From JAHEFT01 sp963766195 (GTDB taxonomy: Bacteria; Pseudomonadota; Gammaproteobacteria; Xanthomonadales; SZUA-36), in NCBI GenBank assembly GCA_963766195.1, contig CAVXYY010000002.1:62001-126000 (forward strand): 64,000 nucleotides of DNA. Reading direction: 5' to 3'. Positions 27,710 through 36,470 of the stretch are shown here, piece by piece (the stretch's first letter is position 1; every line of letters begins with the position of its first letter). The position numbers and the translations under genes were made by a program. The notes under the pieces are model-generated. The model ran no database searches and was not told the origin of the DNA. It worked only from the letters and a program-made list of their open reading frames with translations.

Positions 27710-29391
27710 GCGGCCCTCGCGACAAGGCGTCATCCGCCCACCCGACGGAAGAACGGATCACTCCGTCCTTCCGGCCGGCCCAGCTGAAGAAGGCCGCGCC
27801 CTGCCAGGTGGGCTGCGCCAATTGCGGTGATATCCGCGGATGGATCGGATTGGTCGCGCAACGCCACAAGTTGGGCCTATCGCGGGAAGAAGCCATGGAG
27901 CGGGCTTGGCGCGTGATTACCGACGTCAACCCGTTTCCAGCCTCGCTTGGCCGTATTTGCCCCCACCCCTGCGAAAGTCACTGTAACCGTTCGCATCTCG
28001 ACGAACCGCTCGCAATCAACGCGATGGAGCGGTTCCTGGGGGATTTCGGGATCAGCAACGGGCTGCCGCTACCGCGGTCACGAAGCATTGATGCAAAGGA
28101 ATGGCTTGGTGTCGTTGGCGCGGGGCCATCCGGACTTTCATTTGCCTACCAGATGGCCCGCCGGGGATACCGTGTGACGGTCTACGACGCGCGGGAAAAG
28201 CCGGGAGGCATGATCCGCTATGGTGTGCCGGATTATCGGCTTCCCCAGCAGATACTGGATGCCGAGATCCAGAAAATCCTCGACCTTGGCGTCGAATTGA
28301 AACTCAATACGCGGATTGGATCTGATATTACGCTGGAGGAACTTCGTTCCCGCCATTCCAGCCTGTACCTCGGGATCGGCACCCAGAAAGGGCGGGGACT
28401 GGACATTCCGGGCGGTGCCGGCGCATCAGTGTGGACAGGCAGTGATTACCTGGTTCAGATCAATAGCGGTCAACCGGTTGACACCGGTAAACGGGTCATC
28501 GTGGTCGGCGGAGGAAATACCGCGATCGACGCGGCCCGTTGCGCCCGCAGGGCTGGGGCCGGGGTCACGATCCTTTATCGCCGCAGCCGGGAGGAAATGC
28601 CGGCGATCGCCAGTGAAATTGACGACGCGCTGGACGAAGGCGTAGAACTCGTTTTGCTGGCGGCGCCTGTGCGCCTGGAACGGGAAAAGGACGGTGCATT
28701 AACCGGCGCCGTGGTGCAGCGCATGAGCCTGGGCCCCGCCGATTCGTCAGGCCGCCGGAGTCCTGTGCCGGTTCCCGGGTCTGAGTTTTCGCTGCCGGCG
28801 GATACGGTTATTGCGGCAGTTTCGCAGGTTCCGGAACTGGATGGACTGGAGTCCCTGGATCACGATGGAAGCTGGCTGGTGCCCGATCCGCTTGGCGCGC
28901 TGGATTCAGGCATCCAGGCGGGCGGGGACGCCATCAATCCCGGGATCGCAGGAAACGCGATTATCCAGGGCCGGCATGCGGCAGAAGCTTTACACGCGCG
29001 GTTGCGTGGGCTCACCGCCGGAACTCCCGGTGAGCCAAAGATTCCCGAGATCAACCCGGAAAAAATCCGCTTTGCCAGCAAGGCAGGAAACGCAGCCGTG
29101 CATACGGCCATGCTTCCCTGCGAGGAAAGACTGGCGCCCGGCATGAACGAGGTGGCAAAAACCATCAGTGAAAGCCAGTTCCTGGCGGAGGTTGAGCGCT
29201 GCTTTTCCTGTGGCAACTGTTCCGGGTGTGAACAATGCTTCATGTACTGCACTTCAGGTTGTTTTACCCGGCTGGAAGAGCCGAGCCCGGGGATGTACTT
29301 TTCCCTGAACCTCGACCAGTGCAAGGAATGCGGCAAATGTATCGAGGTTTGTCCGGGCGGATACCTCGAAAATATAAAGGATTCAGGCTGA
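27706..29391 (+). CDS. GltD-like NAD(P)H flavoprotein with C-terminal dicluster ferredoxin domain
   Basis: 561 residues from TTG 27706, overlapping the cNMP gene by 4 bases. The N-terminal GltD Fe-S region has CQVGCANCGDIRGW and ICPHPCESHCNR. The FAD site is GVVGAGPSGLSFAYQMARRG (about 131). The NAD(P)H site is IVVGGGNTAIDAARCARRAG (about 265), followed by RSREEMPAIASEIDDALDEG. The C-terminus adds two cysteine clusters (CFSCGNCSGCEQCFMYC and CKECGKCIEVCPGG) suited to [4Fe-4S] centres. GltD-type proteins move electrons between NADPH and ferredoxin-like partners, and DsrL of sulfur oxidisers is a known relative. It is paralogous to the fused subunit at 43.8-45.4 kb. The likely electron partner is the GGR-like flavoprotein of the same operon. 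Confidence 0.87.
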   Translation: MSGPRDKASSAHPTEERITPSFRPAQLKKAAPCQVGCANCGDIRGWIGLVAQRHKLGLSREEAMERAWRVITDVNPFPASLGRICPHPCESHCNRSHLDEPLAINAMERFLGDFGISNGLPLPRSRSIDAKEWLGVVGAGPSGLSFAYQMARRGYRVTVYDAREKPGGMIRYGVPDYRLPQQILDAEIQKILDLGVELKLNTRIGSDITLEELRSRHSSLYLGIGTQKGRGLDIPGGAGASVWTGSDYLVQINSGQPVDTGKRVIVVGGGNTAIDAARCARRAGAGVTILYRRSREEMPAIASEIDDALDEGVELVLLAAPVRLEREKDGALTGAVVQRMSLGPADSSGRRSPVPVPGSEFSLPADTVIAAVSQVPELDGLESLDHDGSWLVPDPLGALDSGIQAGGDAINPGIAGNAIIQGRHAAEALHARLRGLTAGTPGEPKIPEINPEKIRFASKAGNAAVHTAMLPCEERLAPGMNEVAKTISESQFLAEVERCFSCGNCSGCEQCFMYCTSGCFTRLEEPSPGMYFSLNLDQCKECGKCIEVCPGGYLENIKDSG

Positions 29392-29411
29392 ATGTCTTTG
29401 GCTTGTATGGC

Positions 29412-29903
29412 TTAAAATTTCCAGCCGCCGACCTCGCTGTCTGAACTGATGACAGTATGGGGCAAAGACTTCATCAATTTCTTGAAGCATTTCCGGTCCA
29501 ACCGGATCAGGTGCTCATGATCCCCTGCTTCGATGTAGATATCCGCCGTGTATTTAAGATCGTCATCCCAGATCACCTGGATTCCGTAAGCCGCGCCAAG
29601 CGCAGGCACGGCCCCGGTTTCACAGTCGCTGAATAACTTCTTGAACTCGTCTTCACAGGCCAGCTTCAGGTTACGTTTCAACTCGGCGTTGACCCAGTCC
29701 AGTTCGAGCGAATGGGTGGCCGGCAGCACACTGAGGACATACCCTGCGTCATCGCAAAGCACGACGGCCTTGGCCACCTGGTGTGCCGGAATGTTGGCTT
29801 TGTGCGCGGTTTCAAGTGCGGTCGCTGAATGACCGTGTGAAACCAGGTCGTATTCTACGTCACGTTCCTTGAGATAATTCATCAGGCTTTTTGCAATGGC
29901 CAT
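29412..29903 (-). CDS. YbaK/ProX-type aminoacyl-tRNA deacylase domain protein
   Basis: 163 residues from ATG 29903 (MAIAKSLMNYL). The YbaK fold is recognised by HSATALETAHKANIPAHQVA, KAVVLCDDAGYVLSVLPATH and the GAVPALGAAYGIQVIWDD segment. Family members hydrolyse mischarged aminoacyl-tRNAs such as Ala- or Cys-tRNAPro. This is a free-standing version. An upstream in-frame start (29930) exists but is less likely. It is convergent with the redox module, with 20 bases between stops. Confidence 0.85.
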   Translation of the reverse strand: MAIAKSLMNYLKERDVEYDLVSHGHSATALETAHKANIPAHQVAKAVVLCDDAGYVLSVLPATHSLELDWVNAELKRNLKLACEDEFKKLFSDCETGAVPALGAAYGIQVIWDDDLKYTADIYIEAGDHEHLIRLDRKCFKKLMKSLPHTVISSDSEVGGWKF

Positions 29904-29960
29904 GCCGCTTTTCCTCGGTCGATCGATCAATATGTTATGAAAATATAATATAGCAAGTCT

Positions 29961-31646
29961 TCATGCCGCAACATAGGGCCGGTAATCCGGGTGATACATG
30001 CGGTCCCGGGTGTACTGCCGGATGTCCTTGGGTTCCGCGTACCGGGCAAGACCCTGCTCCCAGGCCAGCCGTGCGACGGCAGCGGCTATTGCCAGTGATA
30101 TCTGCCGGATCTTGGCCAGGTCGGGATAAATCGTGCCAGCCGCCAGTTCCTCCTCGGTCACCATGTGCGCGAGTGTCTTGGCAGCAGTGAAAAACATTTC
30201 ATCAGTGACTTTGCGCGCACCGCAGACGACCGCACCCAGTCCCACGCCCGGGAAAATAAACATGTTGTTTCCCTGTCCCGGTACAAAAATCTTTCCACCC
30301 AGGCGCACGGGAGGGAAGGGACTGCCGCTGGCGAAAATAGCTTTCCCATCGGTCCATTTATAAGCCTCTTCAGCGGTGCATTCGGCTTTTGACGTCGGAT
30401 TGGACAACGCGAAAATAACCGGCTGCTTGCAGTGCTTGTGCATCTCGCGAACGACGTCCTCGGAGAATGTATGCGCCTGTCCGCTTGCGCCGATCATGAT
30501 GGTCGGTTTCACCCGTTTCACAACGTCCAGCAATTCCGGCGCTGGCTTCTCGTCACGGGCATAGGGAATCTTGTGTTTATCCAGGACCCCGTCGCGAGTG
30601 GTCGTGACCAGGCCCTTTGAGTCACACATCCAGACCAGTTTGCGCGCCTCCTCCAGCGTCATGCTGTGTTCATCCGCAATGCCGGCACAGATCATATCGG
30701 CAATCCCCACTGCTGCTGAACCCGCGCCGCAGAACACGATCCGCTGGTCGGAGAGATGTTCCTTGCGCAGACGCATGGCTGCCAGCAGCCCCGCCAACGC
30801 AACCGATCCGGTACCCTGGATGTCATCGTTGAAACACAGGACTTCGTCCCGGTAGCGGTTCAGCAAGGGGAATGCCTTGTCATTGGTGAAGTCTTCCCAT
30901 TGGATCAGCACACTCGGCCAACGGGCTGTCGCGGCCTTGACGAATTCGTCGACGATTTCATAAAACTCTTCGCCATGAACCCGGCGCTGGGTAACGCCCA
31001 GGTACAGCGGGTCATTCAGCAACTCTTCATTGTCGGTACCAACATCCAGCAGGATGGGAAGTGTCCGGTCCGGGTGCAGGCCGGCGCCGGCGACATACAG
31101 CACCAGTTTGCCGATTGGAATGCCCATGCCGTTAGCGCCCAGGTCACCCAGGCCGAGAATCCGGCTGCCGTCTGAAATTACGATGATATCCACTTCTTTG
31201 GCCGGCCAGTTGTCGAGTACTTTTGCGATCCGGCCCTTGTGGTTGAGATTGATGTACATGCCGCGATTCTTGCGGTAGATGTGCCCGAATTGCTGGCAGG
31301 CATGTCCGACGGTCGGTGTGTACATGATCGGCGTCATTTCCAGCAGGTTTTCCATCAGGACGCGGTAAAAAAGCGTCACGTTGCGGTCTGCGATGGCGGT
31401 CAGGAATACATATTTTTCCAACGGGTCAGTGTGGCGCCGGTAATTCTCCATGATCCGCTGAACCTGTTCTTCCATGTTGGACCGGAACGGCGGCAACAGG
31501 CCGCTCAGGCCCAGGGCCTGTCGTTCGTCAAATGTAAAAGCGGTTCCCTTGTTGATCCACGGGTCGTTAAGGATTTCAAGCCCCCTCTTGGTAACTTTCA
31601 GCGGGTCGGTTGATTTCGGCAGTTTGAATTGAATTTCCTTTAGCAT
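29961..31646 (-). CDS. maeA: NAD-dependent malic enzyme (MaeA-type)
   Basis: Decarboxylates malate to pyruvate with NAD+. 561 residues, the length of E. coli MaeA. Motifs: MYTPTVGHACQQFG with the proton-donor Tyr, GLGDLGANGMGIPIGK (NAD/malate), the metal site CFNDDIQGTGSVALAGLLAA, and the second Rossmann signature FCGAGSAAVGIADMICAG. ATG 31646 has AAAGGAAA upstream. In this cell it would link C4 acids to pyruvate, which the 2-oxoacid:ferredoxin oxidoreductase at 43-47 kb could use. Single gene; about 158 bases separate it from hsp20. Confidence 0.94.
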   Translation of the reverse strand: MLKEIQFKLPKSTDPLKVTKRGLEILNDPWINKGTAFTFDERQALGLSGLLPPFRSNMEEQVQRIMENYRRHTDPLEKYVFLTAIADRNVTLFYRVLMENLLEMTPIMYTPTVGHACQQFGHIYRKNRGMYINLNHKGRIAKVLDNWPAKEVDIIVISDGSRILGLGDLGANGMGIPIGKLVLYVAGAGLHPDRTLPILLDVGTDNEELLNDPLYLGVTQRRVHGEEFYEIVDEFVKAATARWPSVLIQWEDFTNDKAFPLLNRYRDEVLCFNDDIQGTGSVALAGLLAAMRLRKEHLSDQRIVFCGAGSAAVGIADMICAGIADEHSMTLEEARKLVWMCDSKGLVTTTRDGVLDKHKIPYARDEKPAPELLDVVKRVKPTIMIGASGQAHTFSEDVVREMHKHCKQPVIFALSNPTSKAECTAEEAYKWTDGKAIFASGSPFPPVRLGGKIFVPGQGNNMFIFPGVGLGAVVCGARKVTDEMFFTAAKTLAHMVTEEELAAGTIYPDLAKIRQISLAIAAAVARLAWEQGLARYAEPKDIRQYTRDRMYHPDYRPYVAA

Positions 31647-31804
31647 GATTGATTTCCTTTCTGCGTTCCGTTACCGGCTTGCACCGTGTTGACTGATCCC
31701 TTGATTATGCGGCCTGAGGAACCGGGGCAGGGTGACCTCAGTCACTGATCCCGGATGATAGCAAAAGCCGGGGAGCTAATCGCGCCCCCGGCAAACTGCG
31801 TTTC

Positions 31805-32327
31805 TCAGGCTGCTTTTATCGAGATGTGTTTGATCTTTTTGATGGCCTCTTCCGTTTTTGGAAGTTCGATATAGAGAATTCCTTTCTCAAACTTTGCCTC
31901 GACTTTTGCTTCGTCGACATCGACGGGAACAGGAAGTGAACGGCGGAAGGAGCCGAAAGAACGCTCTTTCCGGTAGAAATTACTGCCTTTCTCTTCGTCT
32001 TCACGTTTTTTCTCACCGCGAATGGTGAGAACACCGTTAGACAAGGTGACGTCAACGTCGTCTTTGTCCATTCCGGGAAGTTCGACCTTCACGTGGAAGG
32101 CTTTTTCATCTTCCGTTTCATCGATATGCGGGTTGAGGCTGCCGTGATGCCATGGTTGGGTCATAAGGGAAAGAGACCCGGAACCTTTCCAAAAATCTTC
32201 GAACAGACGGTCCATCTCCTTGTGGAGAGAGTCCATCTCCCGGAGGAAAGATTCGTACGGACGACTTTCTTCATTCCCAGTGCCGGAGACCACCCCAGCG
32301 CCAGGGGACAATATCCTTCAAAGTCAT
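31805..32327 (-). CDS. small heat-shock protein Hsp20 (one frameshift near the N-terminus)
   Basis: 173 residues when read from ATG 32327, which has a perfect GGAGG site. The N-terminus MTLKDIVPWRWGGLRHWE is typical of bacterial Hsp20. An extra base at 32273 then interrupts the frame: dropping it restores WEEESRPYESFLREMDSL. The alpha-crystallin domain spans about residues 65-160 (FHVKVELPGMDKDDVDVTLS, GVLTIRGEKKRE, FRRSLPVPVDVDEAKVEA, FEKGILYIELPK). The expected C-terminal I-x-I anchor is visible as HISIKAA. It is an ATP-independent chaperone holding unfolded proteins. No convincing sigma-32 promoter is seen upstream. Confidence 0.88.
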
Positions 32328-32537
32328 GGTTTTCCTCCTTTCCATGCTGCATGGAACATTGACGGGATGGATTCCCGCCGTATCGGAGGCGTGTACTTTT
32401 CTGACAAATACGCACGAAGCGGCAGAATGATCCACCACGTGTTTTTATTTTACCGCGATCCCCGCGGGAAACATTGATCACAGTCAAGTTACCAGCGAGT
32501 TTCCCGGTCGTGCAAACTCGCCGGGCTATCCACATGT

Positions 32538-33233
32538 TCAGTTTTCGATGGCAAGCCGGTAGCCAACGCCCTGAACGGTGATGATGAAACGGGGCCGGGT
32601 AGGGTCGTCGCCCAGTTTCTGTCGCAGTTGCCGGACCAGCACCCGCAAGTAGTGTGTTTCTTCCTGGTGGGCATTACCCCACACTTCTCGGAGTATCTGC
32701 TGGTGCGTCAGCACTTGCGCCGGGTGACTGGTCAACAGCCTGAGGAGTTCATACTCCTTTTTCGACAGGTGGACGGGTGCCCCGTCAACGGCTACCTCCC
32801 GCTTGGCCAGGTCCATCCGCAGCCCCTGCGATTCGAACACCGTCGGGGGGGATTCATTGCCATGATTGCTCCGGATGACCGACCGGATTCTCGCCATCAA
32901 TTCATTGATTCCGAAGGGCTTGGTGACGTAATCATTGGCGCCTGAATCGAGAGCGAGAACCTTTTCGGTTTCCGATGCGCGTACCGATAATACGATGACA
33001 GGTACCCCGGACCATTCGCGCAGGCGGGTGATGAATTGCTGTCCGTCCATGTCCGGCAAACCCAGGTCGAGGATGACGAGCTCCGGATTCTCTCTGGCGC
33101 AGATGGCCAATCCGTCTTCACCCAGACGGGCTTCAAACACCGTGTAGCCGTGAGCATGAAGACTGATTTTCAGGAATTTGCGAATCTGCGCTTCGTCTTC
33201 GACCAGCAGAATTTTTCCGGCCAGTTTACTCAT
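32538..33233 (-). CDS. kdpE: OmpR-family response regulator, KdpE-like
   Basis: 231 residues. The receiver has the acidic residues (ILLVEDEAQIRKFL), phosphoacceptor Asp (LVILDLGLPDMDG) and Lys (NDYVTKPFGINELMARIR). The winged helix contains LSKKEYELLRLLTSHPAQV, ILREVWG and ETHYLRVLVRQLRQKL, with a C-terminal wing GVGYRL. The HYLRVLVRQLRQKLGDDP stretch is characteristic of KdpE. It overlaps the kinase gene by 8 bases and lies divergent from trkH-trkA. No kdpFABC genes are in view, so TrkH/TrkA are plausible targets. Confidence 0.9.
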   Translation of the reverse strand: MSKLAGKILLVEDEAQIRKFLKISLHAHGYTVFEARLGEDGLAICARENPELVILDLGLPDMDGQQFITRLREWSGVPVIVLSVRASETEKVLALDSGANDYVTKPFGINELMARIRSVIRSNHGNESPPTVFESQGLRMDLAKREVAVDGAPVHLSKKEYELLRLLTSHPAQVLTHQQILREVWGNAHQEETHYLRVLVRQLRQKLGDDPTRPRFIITVQGVGYRLAIEN

Positions 33234-34734
33234 GTCCCTCGATTTCGTCCTTTTCCCCTATCGGCAGGATAATCCGCATGCAGGTGCCACACCCTTCCGG
33301 TCCGGGCAAGGCTGTGACGCTTCCCTGGTGCGCGCCGATCATCCCCCTGCAAATCGTCAGTCCCAGGCCGGTACCCTGGTTCTTGCCCCGGTCACCCTGT
33401 CGTGCGGTATAAAACATATCGAATATCACCTCCCTTTCGGATTCGGGAATGCCCGGGCCCTGGTCACACACGTCAATTTCAACCGTGTCGCCGCTGGCTC
33501 GTGCAGATATTGAAACGCGGCCTCCTCCAGGTGAAAAACGGATGGCGTTATCCAGCAGGTTCACCAGTGCCTGCTCAATCAGGACACCATGAACCCACAC
33601 GAGAGGCAACTGAGGCGACATGACAACATCCACCTGTATGTCCTTCAGTTCACCTCGTAACCGGCTGAGTGCGCTTGAAACCATGTCGTGCAGGTCTACC
33701 CAGTCGCGCCGCAGTTTGAGCCCGCCCTTGCCGATGCGGGTCATGTCGAGCAGATTCTGAATATGCCGGTCCAGCCGCTGAGATTCCTCTACGACCGTCT
33801 GCAGTAATTCTCTGCGATCCTGCGATGAGAAGGATTCGCCATACTCAAGCAGGCTGGTAGCGGCACCGATGATGGACGCCAATGGCGTACGCAGGTCGTG
33901 TGATACTGAAGAAAGCAGGGCGGATCGAAGCTGCTCGGTTTCATAAATTACCCGGGTCTCTTCAAGATCTTTTGACAGTTGCGTCCGGTCGATGACCACA
34001 CCTGCCTGCTCACACATACTCCGGGCGGAGTCAGCCTGCCCGGCGTCCAGGTGTCCCTCGATGGCGACCAGACCCACACGGCCCCGGCTGGTCCCCAGCG
34101 GGATGAATGTCCAGGGTCCGGATTCAAACAAGGTGTCGGATTGCCGGGACCACGCGGATTCAATCCCGGTCGCGGAAAGTTCAGTGGGCTGACCGGCGCG
34201 CGCCCGGATTTCCGGAGCATTGCCCGATTCGGAAACCAGGGCAGAAATCCCGCAGCCCAAGGCTGAGTTGAGATGCTCCGCCAGGATTTCCAGCGCCGTC
34301 CCGGTATCGGCGGTTGAGGACATTTGCCGGATGAACACATAGAGCCTGGACATTCTCTGCAAAGAGGCCATTCGCTGCCGGATTTCACGGTGCATGCGGG
34401 CAGCCAGGCTTCCGGTTATCGCCGCAATCAACACGAAAAACGCCAGGGTTGCAACATCGCCGTCATCGGCTACCTGGAGGGTGTAGTAGGGCTTGGTGAA
34501 GAAGTAGTTGAAAGCCAGGAAACTCAGCACGCTGGCCAGCAGGGAAGGGCCCAGGCCGGCGCCGGCGGCCACGATCAGGATGCCGGTCAGAAACAGCAAT
34601 GACAGGTTGGCGTGCGGCATTATGCGATGGAGCAGGAATGCAAGCCCCGTCGTGGCGAGCATCATGGTTGCCGCACCCAGGTAGAGTACGGCAGTTCTTG
34701 CACCTGGCGAAACCTGGCGTATTGAACCGGTCAA
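33226..34734 (-). CDS. KdpD-like sensor histidine kinase lacking the N-terminal KdpD/Usp domains
   Basis: 502 residues, against about 890 in full KdpD. It begins directly with the DUF4118 four-helix membrane region (about residues 15-110; TTGLAFLLHRIMPHANLSLL, NYFFTKPYYTLQV is the KdpD hallmark). A GAF-like domain (about 130-245) follows, then HisKA (SSVSHDLRTPLASIIGAATS, His about 279) and HATPase (LVNLLDNAIRFSPGGG, DQGPGIPESERE, GTGLGLTICRGMIGAHQG). The missing cytoplasmic domain normally senses ATP and c-di-AMP, so this short form should read a membrane or cytoplasmic ionic cue only. It is operonic with kdpE. Confidence 0.88.
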   Translation of the reverse strand: MTGSIRQVSPGARTAVLYLGAATMMLATTGLAFLLHRIMPHANLSLLFLTGILIVAAGAGLGPSLLASVLSFLAFNYFFTKPYYTLQVADDGDVATLAFFVLIAAITGSLAARMHREIRQRMASLQRMSRLYVFIRQMSSTADTGTALEILAEHLNSALGCGISALVSESGNAPEIRARAGQPTELSATGIESAWSRQSDTLFESGPWTFIPLGTSRGRVGLVAIEGHLDAGQADSARSMCEQAGVVIDRTQLSKDLEETRVIYETEQLRSALLSSVSHDLRTPLASIIGAATSLLEYGESFSSQDRRELLQTVVEESQRLDRHIQNLLDMTRIGKGGLKLRRDWVDLHDMVSSALSRLRGELKDIQVDVVMSPQLPLVWVHGVLIEQALVNLLDNAIRFSPGGGRVSISARASGDTVEIDVCDQGPGIPESEREVIFDMFYTARQGDRGKNQGTGLGLTICRGMIGAHQGSVTALPGPEGCGTCMRIILPIGEKDEIEGHE

Positions 34735-34994
34735 GAAAGTAAAAATTCCATAAAAATCTTACGCCTTCTTTACGTGACCGGAAAACTGCCGGGAGGGATA
34801 ATCAGCCCTAAAACAAGCAAAGAATTCACAAGTCAGCCCTTCGACATATCAGCACGGTATTAAAATGTCTCAAACTTTGACATTGCTCAGCAGCCCACGG
34901 CAACTGGCAGATCCTATGATACCCCGCCGTTCCCGGCGATGTGAGTTGTCAGCAATCGCGCAGGAAATCACAGGCGATAAATCCGGGGCCTGTA

Positions 34995-36440
34995 ATGCAT
35001 AAAGGTGCAGTGATCAGGCTTTGCGGCATCCTGGTGATGATGTACAGCCTGAGTTTTATTCCTTCGCTGGTGGTTTCGCTATATTACGCCGACGGCGAAT
35101 GGGGCGTATTCAGCTGGTCATTTATCCTGGCGTTGCTTGCGGGTGCTATGCTCTGGTTTCCGGTGGCCCGCAAGCGGGATGATCTTTCGGTCCGGGACGG
35201 GTTCCTGACGGTTACGCTGATTTGGGTCATCCTTGGCGTGATCGGGTCTTTGCCCTTTATTCTCGGGTTACACCTGAACCTGACAGATGCCGTTTTCGAA
35301 TCCGTCTCCGGTTTTACCACGACCGGCGCTACCGTCATTATTGGCCTGGACGTGCTTCCGCCGTCCATCCTTTATCACCGGCAACAAACGCAGTGGATCG
35401 GGGGAATGGGGATCATTGTCCTTGCGGTTGCGATTTTGCCCTGGCTGGGTGTCGGCGGTATGCAGCTTTTCCAGGCGGAAGCATCCGGGGTCGCCAAGCA
35501 TGAAAAGCTGACACCCAGGATTGCTGCGACAGGCCGCGCCCTCTGGTCCATTTACGTGGGACTCACCGTTGCCTGTGCAATGGCTTTCTGGTTGGCCGGC
35601 ATGAGCCCGTTCGATGCAATCGGACATGCGTTTACAACCATTTCAACCGGCGGCTTTTCAATTCATGACGAGAGCCTGGCTTACTTTCATAGCCAGCTGA
35701 TTGAAACGATCGCGATATTTTTCATGCTGGCCGGTGGAATAAATTTCGCGATCCATTTCATTGCCTTCCGGCGCCTGAGTATCGCGCCCTTCGTAGCAGA
35801 CTCAGAGGTTCGAAGTTACGGACGGATTTATTTCTGGGCCACGCTGTTTATCGCTGTAAGCCTTTACCTGACAAATACTTATGCGGGGCTATGGGAATCG
35901 TTGCGCCAGTCCGCATTTCAGACGGCGTCCATACTGACAAGCACGGGGTTCACAACGGCCACGTTTTCGGAATGGCCCCTGCATGTCCCGCTCGTACTGG
36001 TCATGCTCTCATTCACGGGCGGGTGCGCGGGCTCAACGGCAGGCGGCATCAAGGTTATTCGTCTTTTGTTGCTGCTCAAGCTGGGTATCCGCCAGCTTTT
36101 CAGTTTGGCTTATCCCCATTCGGTCACCGTAGTCAAGCTGGGTGACCAGCCGGTCGCGGAGGACATCCTGTTTTCCGTTCTGGGATTCTGGGCGTTGTAT
36201 TTCCTGACGTCATTCGTATTGACCGTGGCCATGATGGCCGCAGGGCTGAACCTGGAATCCGCTTTCGGGGCCGTGGTGGCAACGATCAACCTGCTGGGTC
36301 CCGGTATGGGAGAGGTTGCCACCACCTTTGCCACGGTCGGCCCCGTCGTCAAATGGCTGGGTATCTTCGGAATGGTTTTTGGAAGGTTAGAGGTTTTCAC
36401 GCTTTTGATTCTGTTCCTGCCGGCTTATTGGCGGTACTGA
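34995..36440 (+). CDS. trkH: potassium uptake channel subunit TrkH
   Basis: 481 residues from ATG 34995 (MHKGAVIRL), the usual start for the family; an upstream frame to 34941 adds 18 polar residues. Four pore loops with the filter glycines are visible: SGFTTTGATVI, TTISTGGFSIHDE, TSTGFTTATFSEW and NLLGPGMGEVAT. WIGGMGIIVLAVAILP and GGCAGSTAGGIKVIRLLLLL are classic TrkH stretches. It imports K+ in complex with TrkA, encoded 30 bases downstream. It is divergent from the KdpDE-like pair across about 260 bases, suggesting shared control. Confidence 0.95.
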   Translation: MHKGAVIRLCGILVMMYSLSFIPSLVVSLYYADGEWGVFSWSFILALLAGAMLWFPVARKRDDLSVRDGFLTVTLIWVILGVIGSLPFILGLHLNLTDAVFESVSGFTTTGATVIIGLDVLPPSILYHRQQTQWIGGMGIIVLAVAILPWLGVGGMQLFQAEASGVAKHEKLTPRIAATGRALWSIYVGLTVACAMAFWLAGMSPFDAIGHAFTTISTGGFSIHDESLAYFHSQLIETIAIFFMLAGGINFAIHFIAFRRLSIAPFVADSEVRSYGRIYFWATLFIAVSLYLTNTYAGLWESLRQSAFQTASILTSTGFTTATFSEWPLHVPLVLVMLSFTGGCAGSTAGGIKVIRLLLLLKLGIRQLFSLAYPHSVTVVKLGDQPVAEDILFSVLGFWALYFLTSFVLTVAMMAAGLNLESAFGAVVATINLLGPGMGEVATTFATVGPVVKWLGIFGMVFGRLEVFTLLILFLPAYWRY

Positions 36441-36470
36441 TAAGGGCAAGGGAATGAGCTTGGTGCATCT

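Noticed and set aside
32328..32500. Sigma-32 promoter for hsp20
   Set aside because: A CTTGAC hexamer is present but the downstream element (CCCGCGGG) does not match CCCCATNT.
33226..34734. 5'-truncated kdpD pseudogene
   Set aside because: The frame opens with a plausible start before the first DUF4118 helix and all kinase motifs are intact; short KdpD-like kinases exist as functional proteins.
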